A DNA stretch of 64,000 bases from Thalassolituus maritimus (GCF_900156675.1 NZ_FTOH01000007.1:186001-250000), one strand, 5' to 3'. Positions 51,513-61,252 are shown, counted from the stretch's first letter. Notes: a model not told the origin generated them from the sequence alone. A program made the numbers and translations.

Positions 51513-51927
51513 TGATGTGAAACGGATAGCTCTATCCCCGCAGCGCGGCTTTGGTCTGCCAATGGCGCTGTTTGTTATTACTGTGCTTGCTGTGATCGTC
51601 ACGGTAATGGGGTCTATGCAGACGACCAGTGGTCAGTCGAGTGTGCTTCATATTCAGGGGAAGCGCGCTTTTTACGCTGCTGAATCAGGTACCGAAGCGG
51701 CTCTTAATGTACTGCTGCCTCCGGATGGTTCTCCCGGGCGAGCCTGTGCAACTTCCCCATTTTTTACTGCGACTTTTACTGCTCCTGGTCTGCGCGGATG
51801 CAGTGTTTCCGTCAGTTGTGTTCAGATGACCGTCGATGGCGAGGATCTCTATACCCTGATATCGCAGGGTTCTTGTGGCACCGGACTTGATCAGGCGTCA
51901 CGAACGCTAGAAGTTCGGGCTCGGTAG
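51502..51927 (+). CDS. mshP: MSHA biogenesis protein MshP
   Basis: A 141-residue PilX-like protein. RGFGLPMALFVITVLAVI is a prepilin-like segment without Glu5, followed by GKRAFYAAESGTEAALN, a helix signature of MshP/PilX. Three C-terminal Cys (RGCSVSVSC and GSCGTG) could form disulfides. The ATG at 51502 has GAGGG 6 bases upstream. A 185-bp gap before mshQ holds no recognised gene. Confidence 0.86.
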   Translation: MFPDDVKRIALSPQRGFGLPMALFVITVLAVIVTVMGSMQTTSGQSSVLHIQGKRAFYAAESGTEAALNVLLPPDGSPGRACATSPFFTATFTAPGLRGCSVSVSCVQMTVDGEDLYTLISQGSCGTGLDQASRTLEVRAR

Positions 51928-52112
51928 TGTTTCCCGCCTATAGCTAGATTGCCGTTACATAGCGCTGTGATTACGAGGTTAATACAGTCCATCGTGACGT
52001 TTTGTGAAAGAATAGAAAAAGCCAAACTGAAGAATATCATTTAGTTATATCGGGAAGGTTTAGCAAGGTGCTGCAGGTTTTGCCGTAACCAAAGGTTAGC
52101 TGGAAGAATATT

Positions 52113-55100
52113 ATGCTGAAATATGCGCTGCTGTCTTTATTGTTTACCTCCATGAGTGCCATGGCTCGCATCGATTTATGGTCGGACGACTTCGAGCGGA
52201 GCAATCTGAACGGCGGTCCTCAGAAGTACACAGTAACGCCTATTGGTTCTCGTGGTGAGGCGGGCATTGGAACTTACATCGCAAACTCCGGTTCCCGCAG
52301 CATGTTTATTTGTTGCGATGAGGTTTACGTTACTTCAGATCCAATGGACCTGAGTGCTTCGAATTACGCAGAAGTTAATTTCTGGTTAAGAAGCGGTTCT
52401 GATAACTACAGTGAATGGCCTTCAAGCAGTGATGATCTCCGCCTGGATGTTTTGCTGGATAATGGCAGCTGGCAGGCTTTGCAGTTATGGGAAGGTGGCG
52501 GCTCGTCAGGAGGGGATACCTACAACGTTTATGCCAGAATTCCTGTTGCAGGCTTACACAGTAATTTCCGTTTTCGTTTTTACCAGGCTGACGGCTCAGG
52601 AAGCTCTTTTACCCGTCGGGACTTCTGGCATATTGATGACCTGAAGGTGACCGATTTTGAAGTGGGCACCACTCGCTATCCACTTTTCGAAGATCAGTTT
52701 GAACGCAATTTCCTCTTGTCACCACCTCCCGGCGGAACATTACCTGATTGGTACGTCATCATTTTCGACGGTAATTTTACATCGCAAATCAGTAATCACA
52801 CCGCTGAAACTGGCACCCGTAGCATGTTTACCTGCTGCGGTGAGCGAACCACGACCACACGTAGCATCGATTTGTCCGGAGAGACGTTTGTCGAACTGGA
52901 GTATTGGATTCGCTACGGCGATGATAACTTCAGTGGTACGGATGCAATCACACTAGGGAATTACGACAGTGAAGACCCATCAGCGGCTGAATTGTATGTG
53001 CAGATTTATTTACCTGATGGCACGTGGCGTACGATCGATTTCCATGATCCGTCGGCATCCAATTCTGGGGAAATTTATCGGTATGAGGCGCGGGTTCCTG
53101 ATGATGCTTTACACAGTAATTTCAGGCTCAGATTTTATCAGGCAGACGGCACGACCTCTTTGTTTCGACGCTATGATTTTTATCATATTGATAATGTCTA
53201 CGTAGGTACACGCGACGATACCTCATCGGCGGTTCATCACTTCCGCTTATCTTACAATTCGGCCGCCCTGACCTGTAATCCGCAGGACGTAACAATTCAG
53301 GTATGTGAGGACGCCTCCTGTTCGGGTCTTTATACAGACCCCGTCGATATCGTCTTATCCCCGACAGGGTGGGTTGGTGGAAATGCCGTCACGATAACGG
53401 GGGGGAGTGGCGTTGCTTCACTGGCCCGTACCACAGCTGGAACCGTTGATCTGGATGTCGTTTCTTCAATCCCGTTGATGACAGGCTCCAATAATCGTTG
53501 CTCTATTGATGGCGGCCCCTATACGCCGTCTTGTTCTCTGACCTTTGCTGACTCGGGTTTTCTGGTCGACGTACCGGATATTATTGCGGGTAAGGGCACG
53601 GCTGCAGCGACGATACAGGCAGTACGTAAAAGTGATAACGCACCACAATGCGTACCTGCCTTTGCCAACGTCACTAAAAATGTGGACTTCTGGACCAGCT
53701 ACGATATTCCGGCCTCGGGCTCGATGGTGACAAGTATGGGCGGCGTAGCGGTATCAGGAAATAATCTATTGCCGACAACGCTGTCGCTGAATTTCGATAG
53801 TAATGGTGAGGCGGTATTGCCTTCATTGAATTATTACGATGCCGGCCAGAAGTCACTCTACGCCCGCTACGTAGGCACGGGTGCTGATCTCGGTCTGATT
53901 ATGGAAGGAAGCGACCCTTATATTGCACGCCCAGCCGGGTTGTGCGTGGATACGGGCAGTAGTTGCACATCAGGGGCAGCAACGTGTGGAGTCTTTGGCA
54001 CCGCGGGAGCTCCTTTCCCCGTTAGTATCACTGCGGTTGCATGGGAGTCAGATTCAGATAGTGATTTCTGTAGCGACAACAGCGGGACGCCAAATTACAA
54101 CTCCGGTGGCAATATTACGCTGAGTTCCAACCTCTTGGCGCCTATTCCAGGTAACCCCGGTGTTACAGAACCGATGGAGTATAATCATTTATCGTCTAAT
54201 GGAACTGGCGGCGAGAATGTCGTTTCGATGACGCAAAGTGAGGTGGGCGTTTTCACCTTCAGTGCGACTCCACCTCTTTACCTGGGCGCGGCCTTAGGGT
54301 CGACATCAAGCACAACACCAGTGACTTATACCAGTCAGCCAACCGGCCGCTTCATACCCGATCACTTCGAAGTCTCGGCCAGTGATGTCGGTGAGTTTTC
54401 TCCTGCCTGTCCGACGGGAAATACCTATACAGGTCAGTCATTCGACTGGTTAATTGCTCCTACAATCGCTATTACTGCGTTTAATGGGGCGAGCCCTAAG
54501 GCAGTGACTGAGAATTATACTCACGACGATTTCCGTCGCCTGGCAGCGGCAAACGTCGCAGATAATATTACCTATCCCACAGAGGACAACGCGACGGATG
54601 GTAACGATGGCAGCCGGATGCAGCTCTCTGGAGTGCCTGACACACAGTTTAATGACGGATCAATAAGTGTCTCGGGAGCAGGGCAAATGGAATATGTATT
54701 CTCGGCAGCGGATAGCCTCGCCTATTTGCGCAACAGCGCTGCTGAAATAAATACATTCAGTCCTGACCTGGTCTTTGAAATTGGCTCGGCTATCTCTGAT
54801 GGTGAGGCGAATGTAAACAACACGGTCAACTTCACACCCGATGGAAGCTCTGTTGATGTCCGCTTCGGCAGGATGATAGTTGAAGACAGTTACGGCCCTG
54901 AAAACAGTAATTTGACGTTGCCCATGTCTATGGAATATTTCGCTGATGGTGAATACGTCCTTAATACCTTTGATTCATGTTCGACCTGGAACAGTGCTAA
55001 CGCCAGTGTGGATAGCTTAAGCTCGATCCTGCCGGGGTCAGGGGCAGTGTCTTCGGGCACGACGGGTAGCAATGGTCTGGAATTAGCAGCGCCCACCACC

Positions 55101-55271
55101 GTAGCAGGGACTCCTGACACAGGTGATGCCACCGTGACCTACGATGCACCCTTCTGGCTGGAGGGTGATTTTAATGGTGATGGAAACTTCAACAACGATC
55201 CATCCGCAACGTCGACTTTCGGCGTTTATCGTGGTCACGAGCGGGTTATCTACAAAAAAGAGTTGAGATAA
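52113..55271 (+). CDS. mshQ: MshQ-like surface protein 1, with duplicated N-terminal domains
   Basis: A 1052-residue exported protein. The signal ends SMSAMA. Two homologous beta-sandwich-like domains follow (about residues 20-185 and 190-370). Each has a vicinal Cys pair (RSMFICCDE, RSMFTCCGE) and a NFRxRFYQADG core. From about residue 375 comes the MshQ region (VHHFRLSYNSAALTCNP), ending with an Asp-rich loop DFNGDGNFNND and FGVYRGHERVIYKKELR. Role at the pilus or cell surface is inferred; the Asp-rich loop could bind Ca2+. The next gene begins directly at its stop. Confidence 0.82.
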   Translation: MLKYALLSLLFTSMSAMARIDLWSDDFERSNLNGGPQKYTVTPIGSRGEAGIGTYIANSGSRSMFICCDEVYVTSDPMDLSASNYAEVNFWLRSGSDNYSEWPSSSDDLRLDVLLDNGSWQALQLWEGGGSSGGDTYNVYARIPVAGLHSNFRFRFYQADGSGSSFTRRDFWHIDDLKVTDFEVGTTRYPLFEDQFERNFLLSPPPGGTLPDWYVIIFDGNFTSQISNHTAETGTRSMFTCCGERTTTTRSIDLSGETFVELEYWIRYGDDNFSGTDAITLGNYDSEDPSAAELYVQIYLPDGTWRTIDFHDPSASNSGEIYRYEARVPDDALHSNFRLRFYQADGTTSLFRRYDFYHIDNVYVGTRDDTSSAVHHFRLSYNSAALTCNPQDVTIQVCEDASCSGLYTDPVDIVLSPTGWVGGNAVTITGGSGVASLARTTAGTVDLDVVSSIPLMTGSNNRCSIDGGPYTPSCSLTFADSGFLVDVPDIIAGKGTAAATIQAVRKSDNAPQCVPAFANVTKNVDFWTSYDIPASGSMVTSMGGVAVSGNNLLPTTLSLNFDSNGEAVLPSLNYYDAGQKSLYARYVGTGADLGLIMEGSDPYIARPAGLCVDTGSSCTSGAATCGVFGTAGAPFPVSITAVAWESDSDSDFCSDNSGTPNYNSGGNITLSSNLLAPIPGNPGVTEPMEYNHLSSNGTGGENVVSMTQSEVGVFTFSATPPLYLGAALGSTSSTTPVTYTSQPTGRFIPDHFEVSASDVGEFSPACPTGNTYTGQSFDWLIAPTIAITAFNGASPKAVTENYTHDDFRRLAAANVADNITYPTEDNATDGNDGSRMQLSGVPDTQFNDGSISVSGAGQMEYVFSAADSLAYLRNSAAEINTFSPDLVFEIGSAISDGEANVNNTVNFTPDGSSVDVRFGRMIVEDSYGPENSNLTLPMSMEYFADGEYVLNTFDSCSTWNSANASVDSLSSILPGSGAVSSGTTGSNGLELAAPTTVAGTPDTGDATVTYDAPFWLEGDFNGDGNFNNDPSATSTFGVYRGHERVIYKKELR

Positions 55272-57890
55272 ATGCGCCTACGTAAAAAGCAGGTTCGTGT
55301 GCGGCCCAGAGTCTGGGTTATTTCAGTATTGTTTTATCTATGCGCTTCATCGGCTGCTGCACTTCCTGTGCTGTTTAGCTTGCTCAATAGTGCCGTTGTC
55401 GGTGTAGACTGGATTGCCAGTAATACTTCCCGGGTGGTGATTAATTCACTGGGCGAACTCAATCTTCGTAATGGTTATGTCGAAGTCGAGTCACCGGTAT
55501 TTGATTTCTCTGAAGCAGATTCTGTTGATATTAATTTCGATGTTTACGTACCATTTAGCGTGGGATTTGGGCTTATAGGTACGGCACCTAACCCGGGAGA
55601 AGATCTGGTCGTTCAGTATCGGCGCAGCAACGGCGGTTGGCAGACACTGACGACCTTCGTTGCAGACAACGGCTTTCTTGGGCTGCTCTCAATAGGGGAT
55701 AACTATTCCTATTCAGCGTCGCTACCTGCGAACGCTTACCATGATAATTTCCAGCTACGTTATGTCATGACCGGCGGCGGGATCACTTTCTTCGATCTTC
55801 TCGGTGATAACTGGTACGTCAGTGATATTGAGATCACAGCGGATCTACCACCGGCAGGTCCGGATCATTTCCGGTTGTCCTATGCGTCTGACGCGTTAAC
55901 CTGCAAGCCTCAAACCGTCGATATTCTGGCGTGTGCCGACAGCGCTTGCTCTAGCCTGTACACCGACGATGTGAATATAGCCTTGTTGCCCGCCGGTTGG
56001 GTCGGCGGTAACACGCGAACGCTGTCGGGGGGGAGTGGCAGCTTTGAGTTACGCCAGACGGTCCCAGGCACAACTGTAGTTGGAATCTCATCATCGTCAC
56101 CTGCGAAAGTTGGCGGAAGCAATCTCTGCTCGGTGGACGGCGGCAGCGTATCTGTGACGTGTAACCTGGCGTTTGCCGATGCGGGTTTTGTAGTCAGTGT
56201 TCCTGATTTTATATCCGCGAAAGGACCCGCTTCGGCGACTATACAGGCAGTCAGAAAGAGTGATAACTCACCTGAGTGTGTGCCGGCTTTCGCAAACGTA
56301 TCGAAGGATGTGGATTTATATTCCCGTTACGACGCGCCTGCTTCTGGCAGTAAAGCTGTGCAAGTCGCAGGCGTTGATGTGTCCACTTCACCTGTAAGCC
56401 CAACAAGCCTCTCTCTTGCCTTTGATGCTTCCGGCACCGCCTCGCTGATGTCCTTTAACTACGACGACGCCGGGCAGAAAACACTGTTTGCCAGTTATAC
56501 CGGAAGTGGTGCTGATGCTGGACTGATCCTGAATGGACAAACCAGCTTTGTAGCGCGCCCGGTGGGGCTGTGTATTGATCCAGCTAATGTCTGTAACGAG
56601 CCTTATGAAGACTGCCCAGTGTTTGCGCTCGCAGGTGCGGCATTCCCGGTTAATATTCGTGCGGTCGCCTGGGAAGCAGATAGCGACAGTGATTTCTGTT
56701 TGGATAACATCACGACACCAAATTACAGCTCAGGATCGCCGATTACTTTGTCTTCAACCGTTGTCGCACCAGCCGCCGGACAAAATGGCACACTAGAACC
56801 CGCTGAATATATTCACCCTGCGAGCGTCAGCGGCGTTTCGAGTATTAATCTTACGCAAGGAGAAAGCGGTGTATTTACTCTAAATGCAACGCCGCCTTTG
56901 TATTTTGGCGCAGCGCTCGGCACCTTGTCTGATACCAATTTAGCCACCTTCTCAAGTGCGCCGCTGGGGCGGTTTGTTCCCGCGTATTTTGAGGTGAGTG
57001 TGGCAGACTCTGGCGTATTTTCTGGCGCTTGTAGTACTGGAAATAGCTATACCGGGCAATCTTTCTCATGGCTGGTGGCACCGGCAATCATTGTTTCTGC
57101 CTACAACGCAGCGGCCGATGTTGAGATTACTCAGAATTATACTGACACTGCTTTTATGCGTTTATCGGCCGGTGACGTATTTAACGGAGTTTCATTCCCG
57201 TCAGTCGACCAGAGTGTTGTGGGCAACGATGGCCTGGCGCTCTCTTTGGCTGGTTCTCCTACTACTGATTATCAGGCTGGCTCATTAACGGTAAGTAGCC
57301 CTGGGGTAATGGAGTATGTCTTTTCACCACTAGATAACATCGCCTATGTGCGTGATTTAAACGCTGAAATAAATCCTTTTTCTCCGGAGCTGCAATTTAC
57401 GCTTACCGGTGTCACTGACGGCGAGGCAACTCAGTCTGCCAACGTTGACTTCACACCCGATGGCAGCGGGGTGAGTATGCGCTTTGGCCGTATGCGTTTA
57501 CAGGATACCTTTGGTGCCGAGACTCACGACCTGACGGTAAGGCTGATTACAGAATATTTTCAAGATGGTCGGTATATACAGAATACAGAGGATGACTGTA
57601 CCGTCTGGGACAGTGCCAATGCTTCTGTAGACGGCATCAGTCAGATCACTGCCAGCTCTGGTCAGTTAACTGAGGGTAGCAGTGGTAACGAGGGAATTAC
57701 CTTACTCGCCCCAACACTGGTACCCGGCACACCGGATACAGGTGATGCGTCTCTGAGCTACACTGCCCCGCAGTGGTTACGAGGCGATTACGATGGAGAT
57801 GGTAGTTTTGAATCGCCCTCATCAACCGTCAGCTTCGGTGTCTTCCGTGGGCATGAACGCATTTTATATCGCAGGGAAATCCGGGAGTAA
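55272..57890 (+). CDS. MshQ-like surface protein 2 (tandem paralogue)
   Basis: An 872-residue exported protein with a basic, long N-region and signal ending ASSAAALP. It has only one N-terminal sandwich-like domain (about residues 35-190), lacking the vicinal Cys pair. Its MshQ region is clearly paralogous to the upstream protein: DHFRLSYASDALTCKPQ, SLCSVDGGS-type Cys, and the ending DYDGDGSF then FGVFRGHERILYRREIRE. It begins at the base after the upstream stop, so translation is coupled. One of the two may be the functional mshQ; this cannot be decided from sequence. Confidence 0.8.
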   Translation: MRLRKKQVRVRPRVWVISVLFYLCASSAAALPVLFSLLNSAVVGVDWIASNTSRVVINSLGELNLRNGYVEVESPVFDFSEADSVDINFDVYVPFSVGFGLIGTAPNPGEDLVVQYRRSNGGWQTLTTFVADNGFLGLLSIGDNYSYSASLPANAYHDNFQLRYVMTGGGITFFDLLGDNWYVSDIEITADLPPAGPDHFRLSYASDALTCKPQTVDILACADSACSSLYTDDVNIALLPAGWVGGNTRTLSGGSGSFELRQTVPGTTVVGISSSSPAKVGGSNLCSVDGGSVSVTCNLAFADAGFVVSVPDFISAKGPASATIQAVRKSDNSPECVPAFANVSKDVDLYSRYDAPASGSKAVQVAGVDVSTSPVSPTSLSLAFDASGTASLMSFNYDDAGQKTLFASYTGSGADAGLILNGQTSFVARPVGLCIDPANVCNEPYEDCPVFALAGAAFPVNIRAVAWEADSDSDFCLDNITTPNYSSGSPITLSSTVVAPAAGQNGTLEPAEYIHPASVSGVSSINLTQGESGVFTLNATPPLYFGAALGTLSDTNLATFSSAPLGRFVPAYFEVSVADSGVFSGACSTGNSYTGQSFSWLVAPAIIVSAYNAAADVEITQNYTDTAFMRLSAGDVFNGVSFPSVDQSVVGNDGLALSLAGSPTTDYQAGSLTVSSPGVMEYVFSPLDNIAYVRDLNAEINPFSPELQFTLTGVTDGEATQSANVDFTPDGSGVSMRFGRMRLQDTFGAETHDLTVRLITEYFQDGRYIQNTEDDCTVWDSANASVDGISQITASSGQLTEGSSGNEGITLLAPTLVPGTPDTGDASLSYTAPQWLRGDYDGDGSFESPSSTVSFGVFRGHERILYRREIRE

Positions 57891-57910
57891 TAGGCTCCCG
57901 GTTGTTTTGT
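57881..57910 (+). terminator. Terminator at the end of the MSHA locus
   Basis: CCGGGAG (57881-57887) and CTCCCGG (57895-57901) form a 7-bp stem around the TAA stop, followed by TTGTTTTGT. It ends the plus-strand MSHA transcript before convergent ntrC. Confidence 0.75.
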
Positions 57911-57928
57911 CGCGGTCAGCTGAAATAG

Positions 57929-59359
57929 TCAGTCATCGCCATGATCATCGTCATGATGATCTTCGGTGTCCATCTGCAGCTCTTTGATCTTTCTTGTCAG
58001 GGTGTTCCGGCCCCATCCCAGCAGGTTTGCGGCATCGCGACGACGACCCGCGGTATGCTTAAGTGCGGTCTCAATCATAATACGTTCAAAGATAGGAACT
58101 GCGGTATCAAGCAGATCCGTCATGCCCGAGGCCAGCTGTTGATCAGCCCAGAAACGCAGATTCTGTTCCCAGTTACCTGAGGTCTGAATATCACTTTTCT
58201 GTTCCAGAAGCTCAGGTGGCAGATCTTTTACTAGCACTTCGCGACCAGATGCCATCACAGTGATCCAGCGACAGGTATTCTCGAGTTGGCGGACGTTACC
58301 CGGCCAGTCCAGGGTAGACAAAAACTCTTCGGTTTCTGGTCGCAGCGACTTAGTCTCTACTTCAAGCTCTTCGGCTGCGCGTTGCAGGAAGTGCGTCAGA
58401 AGTTTCGGGATATCTTCACGACGATCGGCGAGACGAGGCAGGTGGATACGGATAACGTTAAGACGATGGAATAAATCTTCGCGGAATTTCCCGTCTTTTA
58501 CCAAACCTTCAAGGTCCTGGTGCGTTGCAGCAATAATGCGCACATTCACCTTGACCGGTGTCGTACCACCTACGCGGTAAAACTCACCATCAGCCAGTAC
58601 ACGAAGCAGTCGTGTCTGGGTGTCAGCCGGCATATCACCGATTTCGTCGAGGAATAAGGTGCCACCGTTAGCTTGTTCAAAACGTCCACGACGTTGGCCG
58701 CCAGCGCCGGTGAAAGAGCCTTTTTCATGGCCAAAAAGCTCTGATTCAATCAGATCTTTGGGAATTGCAGCCATGTTCAGAGCAATGAAAGGCTCAGGAG
58801 CACGAGGGCTATGCTTATGAAGTGCATGAGCGACGAGTTCTTTACCCGTGCCTGATTCACCGTTAATTAAAACAGTAATATTCGATTGCGAGAGACGACC
58901 AATGGCGCGGAAAACTTCCTGCATTGCGGGCGCTTCACCGATGATCTCCTGCGTTGGCATCTCAGGTTCAACCGATGGTGCCTGTGCTGAAATTTCAGAG
59001 AAGTGATCTATGGCACGTTGAATCAGGCTGACCGCTTCGTCGACATCGAAAGGCTTTGGCAGATATTCAAAGGCACCACTCTGGTACGAGCTGACCGCGC
59101 TCTCAAGGTCAGAGTGCGCTGTCATAATGATGACTGGTAAATCAGGATGTGCCTCGTTGGCGTGCTTCAACAGCGTGAGACCATCCATACCCGGCATGCG
59201 GATATCCGTAATAATGGCGCTGGGATGCTCTTTTTTCAGTTGATTGAGTGCAGGTTCAGCCTGCTCAAATACTTTGGTATCAATCCCCGCCTGTTGCAGT
59301 GCTTTTTCTAAAACCCAGCGGATGGATTTATCGTCATCAATGATCCAGACAGTGCTCAT
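57929..59359 (-). CDS. ntrC: Nitrogen regulator NtrC (sigma-54 response regulator)
   Basis: A 476-residue NtrC. The receiver domain (VWIIDDDKSIRWVLEKAL, Asp in AIITDIRMPGMDG) is followed by the AAA+ domain with GESGTGKE, the loop HEKGSFTGAGGQ (GSFTGA instead of GAFTGA) and [12 protein letters not shown] Fis-type HTH follows (DAANLLGWGRNTLTRKIKEL). After the HTH comes an unusual tail rich in Asp and His (DTEDHHDDDHGDD). It activates nitrogen-limitation promoters. Its start overlaps the ntrB stop by four bases. Confidence 0.95.
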   Translation of the reverse strand: MSTVWIIDDDKSIRWVLEKALQQAGIDTKVFEQAEPALNQLKKEHPSAIITDIRMPGMDGLTLLKHANEAHPDLPVIIMTAHSDLESAVSSYQSGAFEYLPKPFDVDEAVSLIQRAIDHFSEISAQAPSVEPEMPTQEIIGEAPAMQEVFRAIGRLSQSNITVLINGESGTGKELVAHALHKHSPRAPEPFIALNMAAIPKDLIESELFGHEKGSFTGAGGQRRGRFEQANGGTLFLDEIGDMPADTQTRLLRVLADGEFYRVGGTTPVKVNVRIIAATHQDLEGLVKDGKFREDLFHRLNVIRIHLPRLADRREDIPKLLTHFLQRAAEELEVETKSLRPETEEFLSTLDWPGNVRQLENTCRWITVMASGREVLVKDLPPELLEQKSDIQTSGNWEQNLRFWADQQLASGMTDLLDTAVPIFERIMIETALKHTAGRRRDAANLLGWGRNTLTRKIKELQMDTEDHHDDDHGDD

Positions 59360-60438
59360 AGTGGTTCCAAAGGCAGATAAATTGAGAATGTGGTGCGTCC
59401 GGGCTCGGATTCAAATTCAATGATGCCGTCGCACTGATTAATAATGGATTGTGAGATCGAAAGGCCAAGGCCTGTACCTTCAGGGCGTCCCGTAACCATC
59501 GGATAGAAAAGACTCTCCTGAATCTCTTCAGGAATGCCAGGGCCGTTATCAGTAATATCGACACGAACAACGAGGCGGTGACGGTGATGGCCAATCGTAA
59601 ACTGGCGCATCGATCGGGTTTTCATTGTTAGTGATGGTGGTCGCTCCGGGTTTGGATTTTCCATCATCGCCTGCATCGCGTTGCGGCAGATATTCAGCAG
59701 GGCCTGAACCATCTGACCGCGATCCGCTTCCATTTCAGGAATAGACGGGTCGTAATCACGGACGACTTCAATCTGATGTTCAGATTCAACGTCGACGAGC
59801 TGGCATACCCTCTCAAGAACTTCGTGAATATTAATTTGTTCGGTCTGAGGCAGAGTACGGGGGCCGAGCATCCGGTCCACGAGGTCACGAAGACGGTCTG
59901 CCTCTTCGATAATAATATTGGTGTACTCGGCCAGATCGGCCGTTGGTAATTCACGCTCAAGTAGCTGGGCTGCGCCGCGAATCCCACCGAGTGGGTTCTT
60001 AATCTCGTGGGCCAGGCCACGCACCAGGTTACGTGTTGTTTCCTGCTTGGCGATCAGCTGCTCTTCGCGGCTGATGCGCATCAGGCGGTCACGCCCTTGC
60101 AGTTCAACCAGCAGACAGGGCAGTCGCGTTTCAGGGTGTGATAACGGACTTACGCTATAGTCCAGAGTCGCCTGCTGCTGGTTATGAAGCTCAATCGTCG
60201 CTTCACGTTTGGTATAAGAGTGCCCATTGATCAGAGCATCACGAAAGGCCTGTGTCGCTTCATCAGACTCTCTGGCGAGCATGGTGAACTCAACGCCTCT
60301 TCCACGCTGGCCACTGACTTCAAGCAGGGCTTCGGCAGCGGGATTCATGAAAATAATACTCAGATCAGCATCCAGCAGAACAATCCCGGTATTCAGGTGT
60401 TCCATCAGGCGTTGATTGAGGTGTGGGCTGGCGAGCAT
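59356..60438 (-). CDS. ntrB: Nitrogen sensor kinase NtrB
   Basis: A 360-residue soluble kinase with an N-terminal PAS domain (NTGIVLLDADLSIIFMNPAAE), the H-box GLAHEIKNPLGGIRGAAQLL and ATP motifs DNGPGIPEE and GTGLGLSISQSI. It phosphorylates NtrC under nitrogen limitation, controlled by PII. I chose the ATG at 60438, with GGAGAT 6 bases upstream, over one six codons earlier. It is first of ntrBC. NtrC-like half-sites lie in the gap upstream. Confidence 0.95.
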   Translation of the reverse strand: MLASPHLNQRLMEHLNTGIVLLDADLSIIFMNPAAEALLEVSGQRGRGVEFTMLARESDEATQAFRDALINGHSYTKREATIELHNQQQATLDYSVSPLSHPETRLPCLLVELQGRDRLMRISREEQLIAKQETTRNLVRGLAHEIKNPLGGIRGAAQLLERELPTADLAEYTNIIIEEADRLRDLVDRMLGPRTLPQTEQINIHEVLERVCQLVDVESEHQIEVVRDYDPSIPEMEADRGQMVQALLNICRNAMQAMMENPNPERPPSLTMKTRSMRQFTIGHHRHRLVVRVDITDNGPGIPEEIQESLFYPMVTGRPEGTGLGLSISQSIINQCDGIIEFESEPGRTTFSIYLPLEPL

Positions 60439-60456
60439 AGCTATCTCCATTTGCAC

Positions 60457-60700
60457 TCAGTTCAGCAATAATTGAGCCAGAAGTGAGTTTTGCACATAAA
60501 TGGCGCGGAGTCGCTTCTGACATGCTGCGTGAGTGTTCAAATGAAGAAAAACAGCCCCTTTAATGCACCAAATGTGGGCGAGTAGCGGTGTCGGTGAGTC
60601 GTTTTGGTGCCCTGTGTCAGTGCTCTGGACCGTATAGAAGGTTTTTTAGCCTTCATCTGATTTTGTCCTGGCTCTGAAAGTAGGCCTTGATGGGGGAGGT
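60457..60700. other. Intergenic region between the DUF4124 gene and ntrB
   Basis: About 245 bp with no open frame worth calling. It holds the NtrC-like half-sites described separately and a weak GAAGG/CCTTC stem at about 60638-60655 after the DUF4124 gene. The ntrBC promoter must lie here. Confidence 0.5.
60564..60612 (-). promoter_or_regulatory. NtrC-like half-sites upstream of ntrB
   Basis: TGCACCAAATGTGGGC (60564-60579) resembles one half and part of the other of the NtrC dyad TGCACCA-N3-TGGTGCA, and CGTTTTGGTGCCC (60600-60612) adds another GGTGC half. They lie about 125-175 bp upstream of the ntrB start. No clear sigma-54 promoter was found. Confidence 0.4.
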
Positions 60701-61252
60701 TTAGCGAGCCAGGGAAGATGCCCGTTTCACATGAAGAGTAATCGACTGGCTGCTGATGCGCACGTCGCCGTCAGGACCTCTGACTTCCATATGCAGTCGA
60801 TGTTCGCCGCGGTCCAGATTATCGAGCTGAAAGCTTGTCTGGCTACCGCGAGCGATCTCGATACCTGCATCCAGCAGTACGATGCTGTCTTTCTTCTGCA
60901 GCGCTGGTGTCAGCACGCCTGAAATACGGACATCGCCATTTACACCAATGGGCAGGGTAGTGCCGTCAGCCGGAGAGATAATACTCAGGCTGGTATAAGC
61001 CGGTGTGACGGGCTCGTCGTCTGATTCTTCAGAAGGACGCTCAGGCTGAGGGACATTAAACGCAGGCATGGATGGAAGCTCCTGAACCACATGGGTTTCT
61101 GAGCCGGCGCTTTTGCGGTCGCTGAATACCGGGTTGCCGTCGGCATCCCGGGTAATATACACCTTTGTCTGAGCGGTGGCAGGAAGCGCACTGGAGACTG
61201 TAACAACCGCAGTTGCTAAAAGAGTGATCAAGGTGGTCATTGAGTGTCGCAT
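60701..61252 (-). CDS. DUF4124 domain periplasmic protein
   Basis: A 183-residue exported protein. The signal peptide ends SSALPATAQ. The DUF4124 motif follows (KVYITRDADGNPVFSDRKSAG), and the C-terminal half resembles an Ig-like domain (SIISPADGTTLPIGVNGDVR, HRLHMEVRGPDG). I chose the ATG at 61252, 9 bases after GGAG. DUF4124 genes commonly lie between glnA and ntrB in pseudomonads; here glnA is not adjacent. Function is unknown. Confidence 0.85.
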   Translation of the reverse strand: MRHSMTTLITLLATAVVTVSSALPATAQTKVYITRDADGNPVFSDRKSAGSETHVVQELPSMPAFNVPQPERPSEESDDEPVTPAYTSLSIISPADGTTLPIGVNGDVRISGVLTPALQKKDSIVLLDAGIEIARGSQTSFQLDNLDRGEHRLHMEVRGPDGDVRISSQSITLHVKRASSLAR

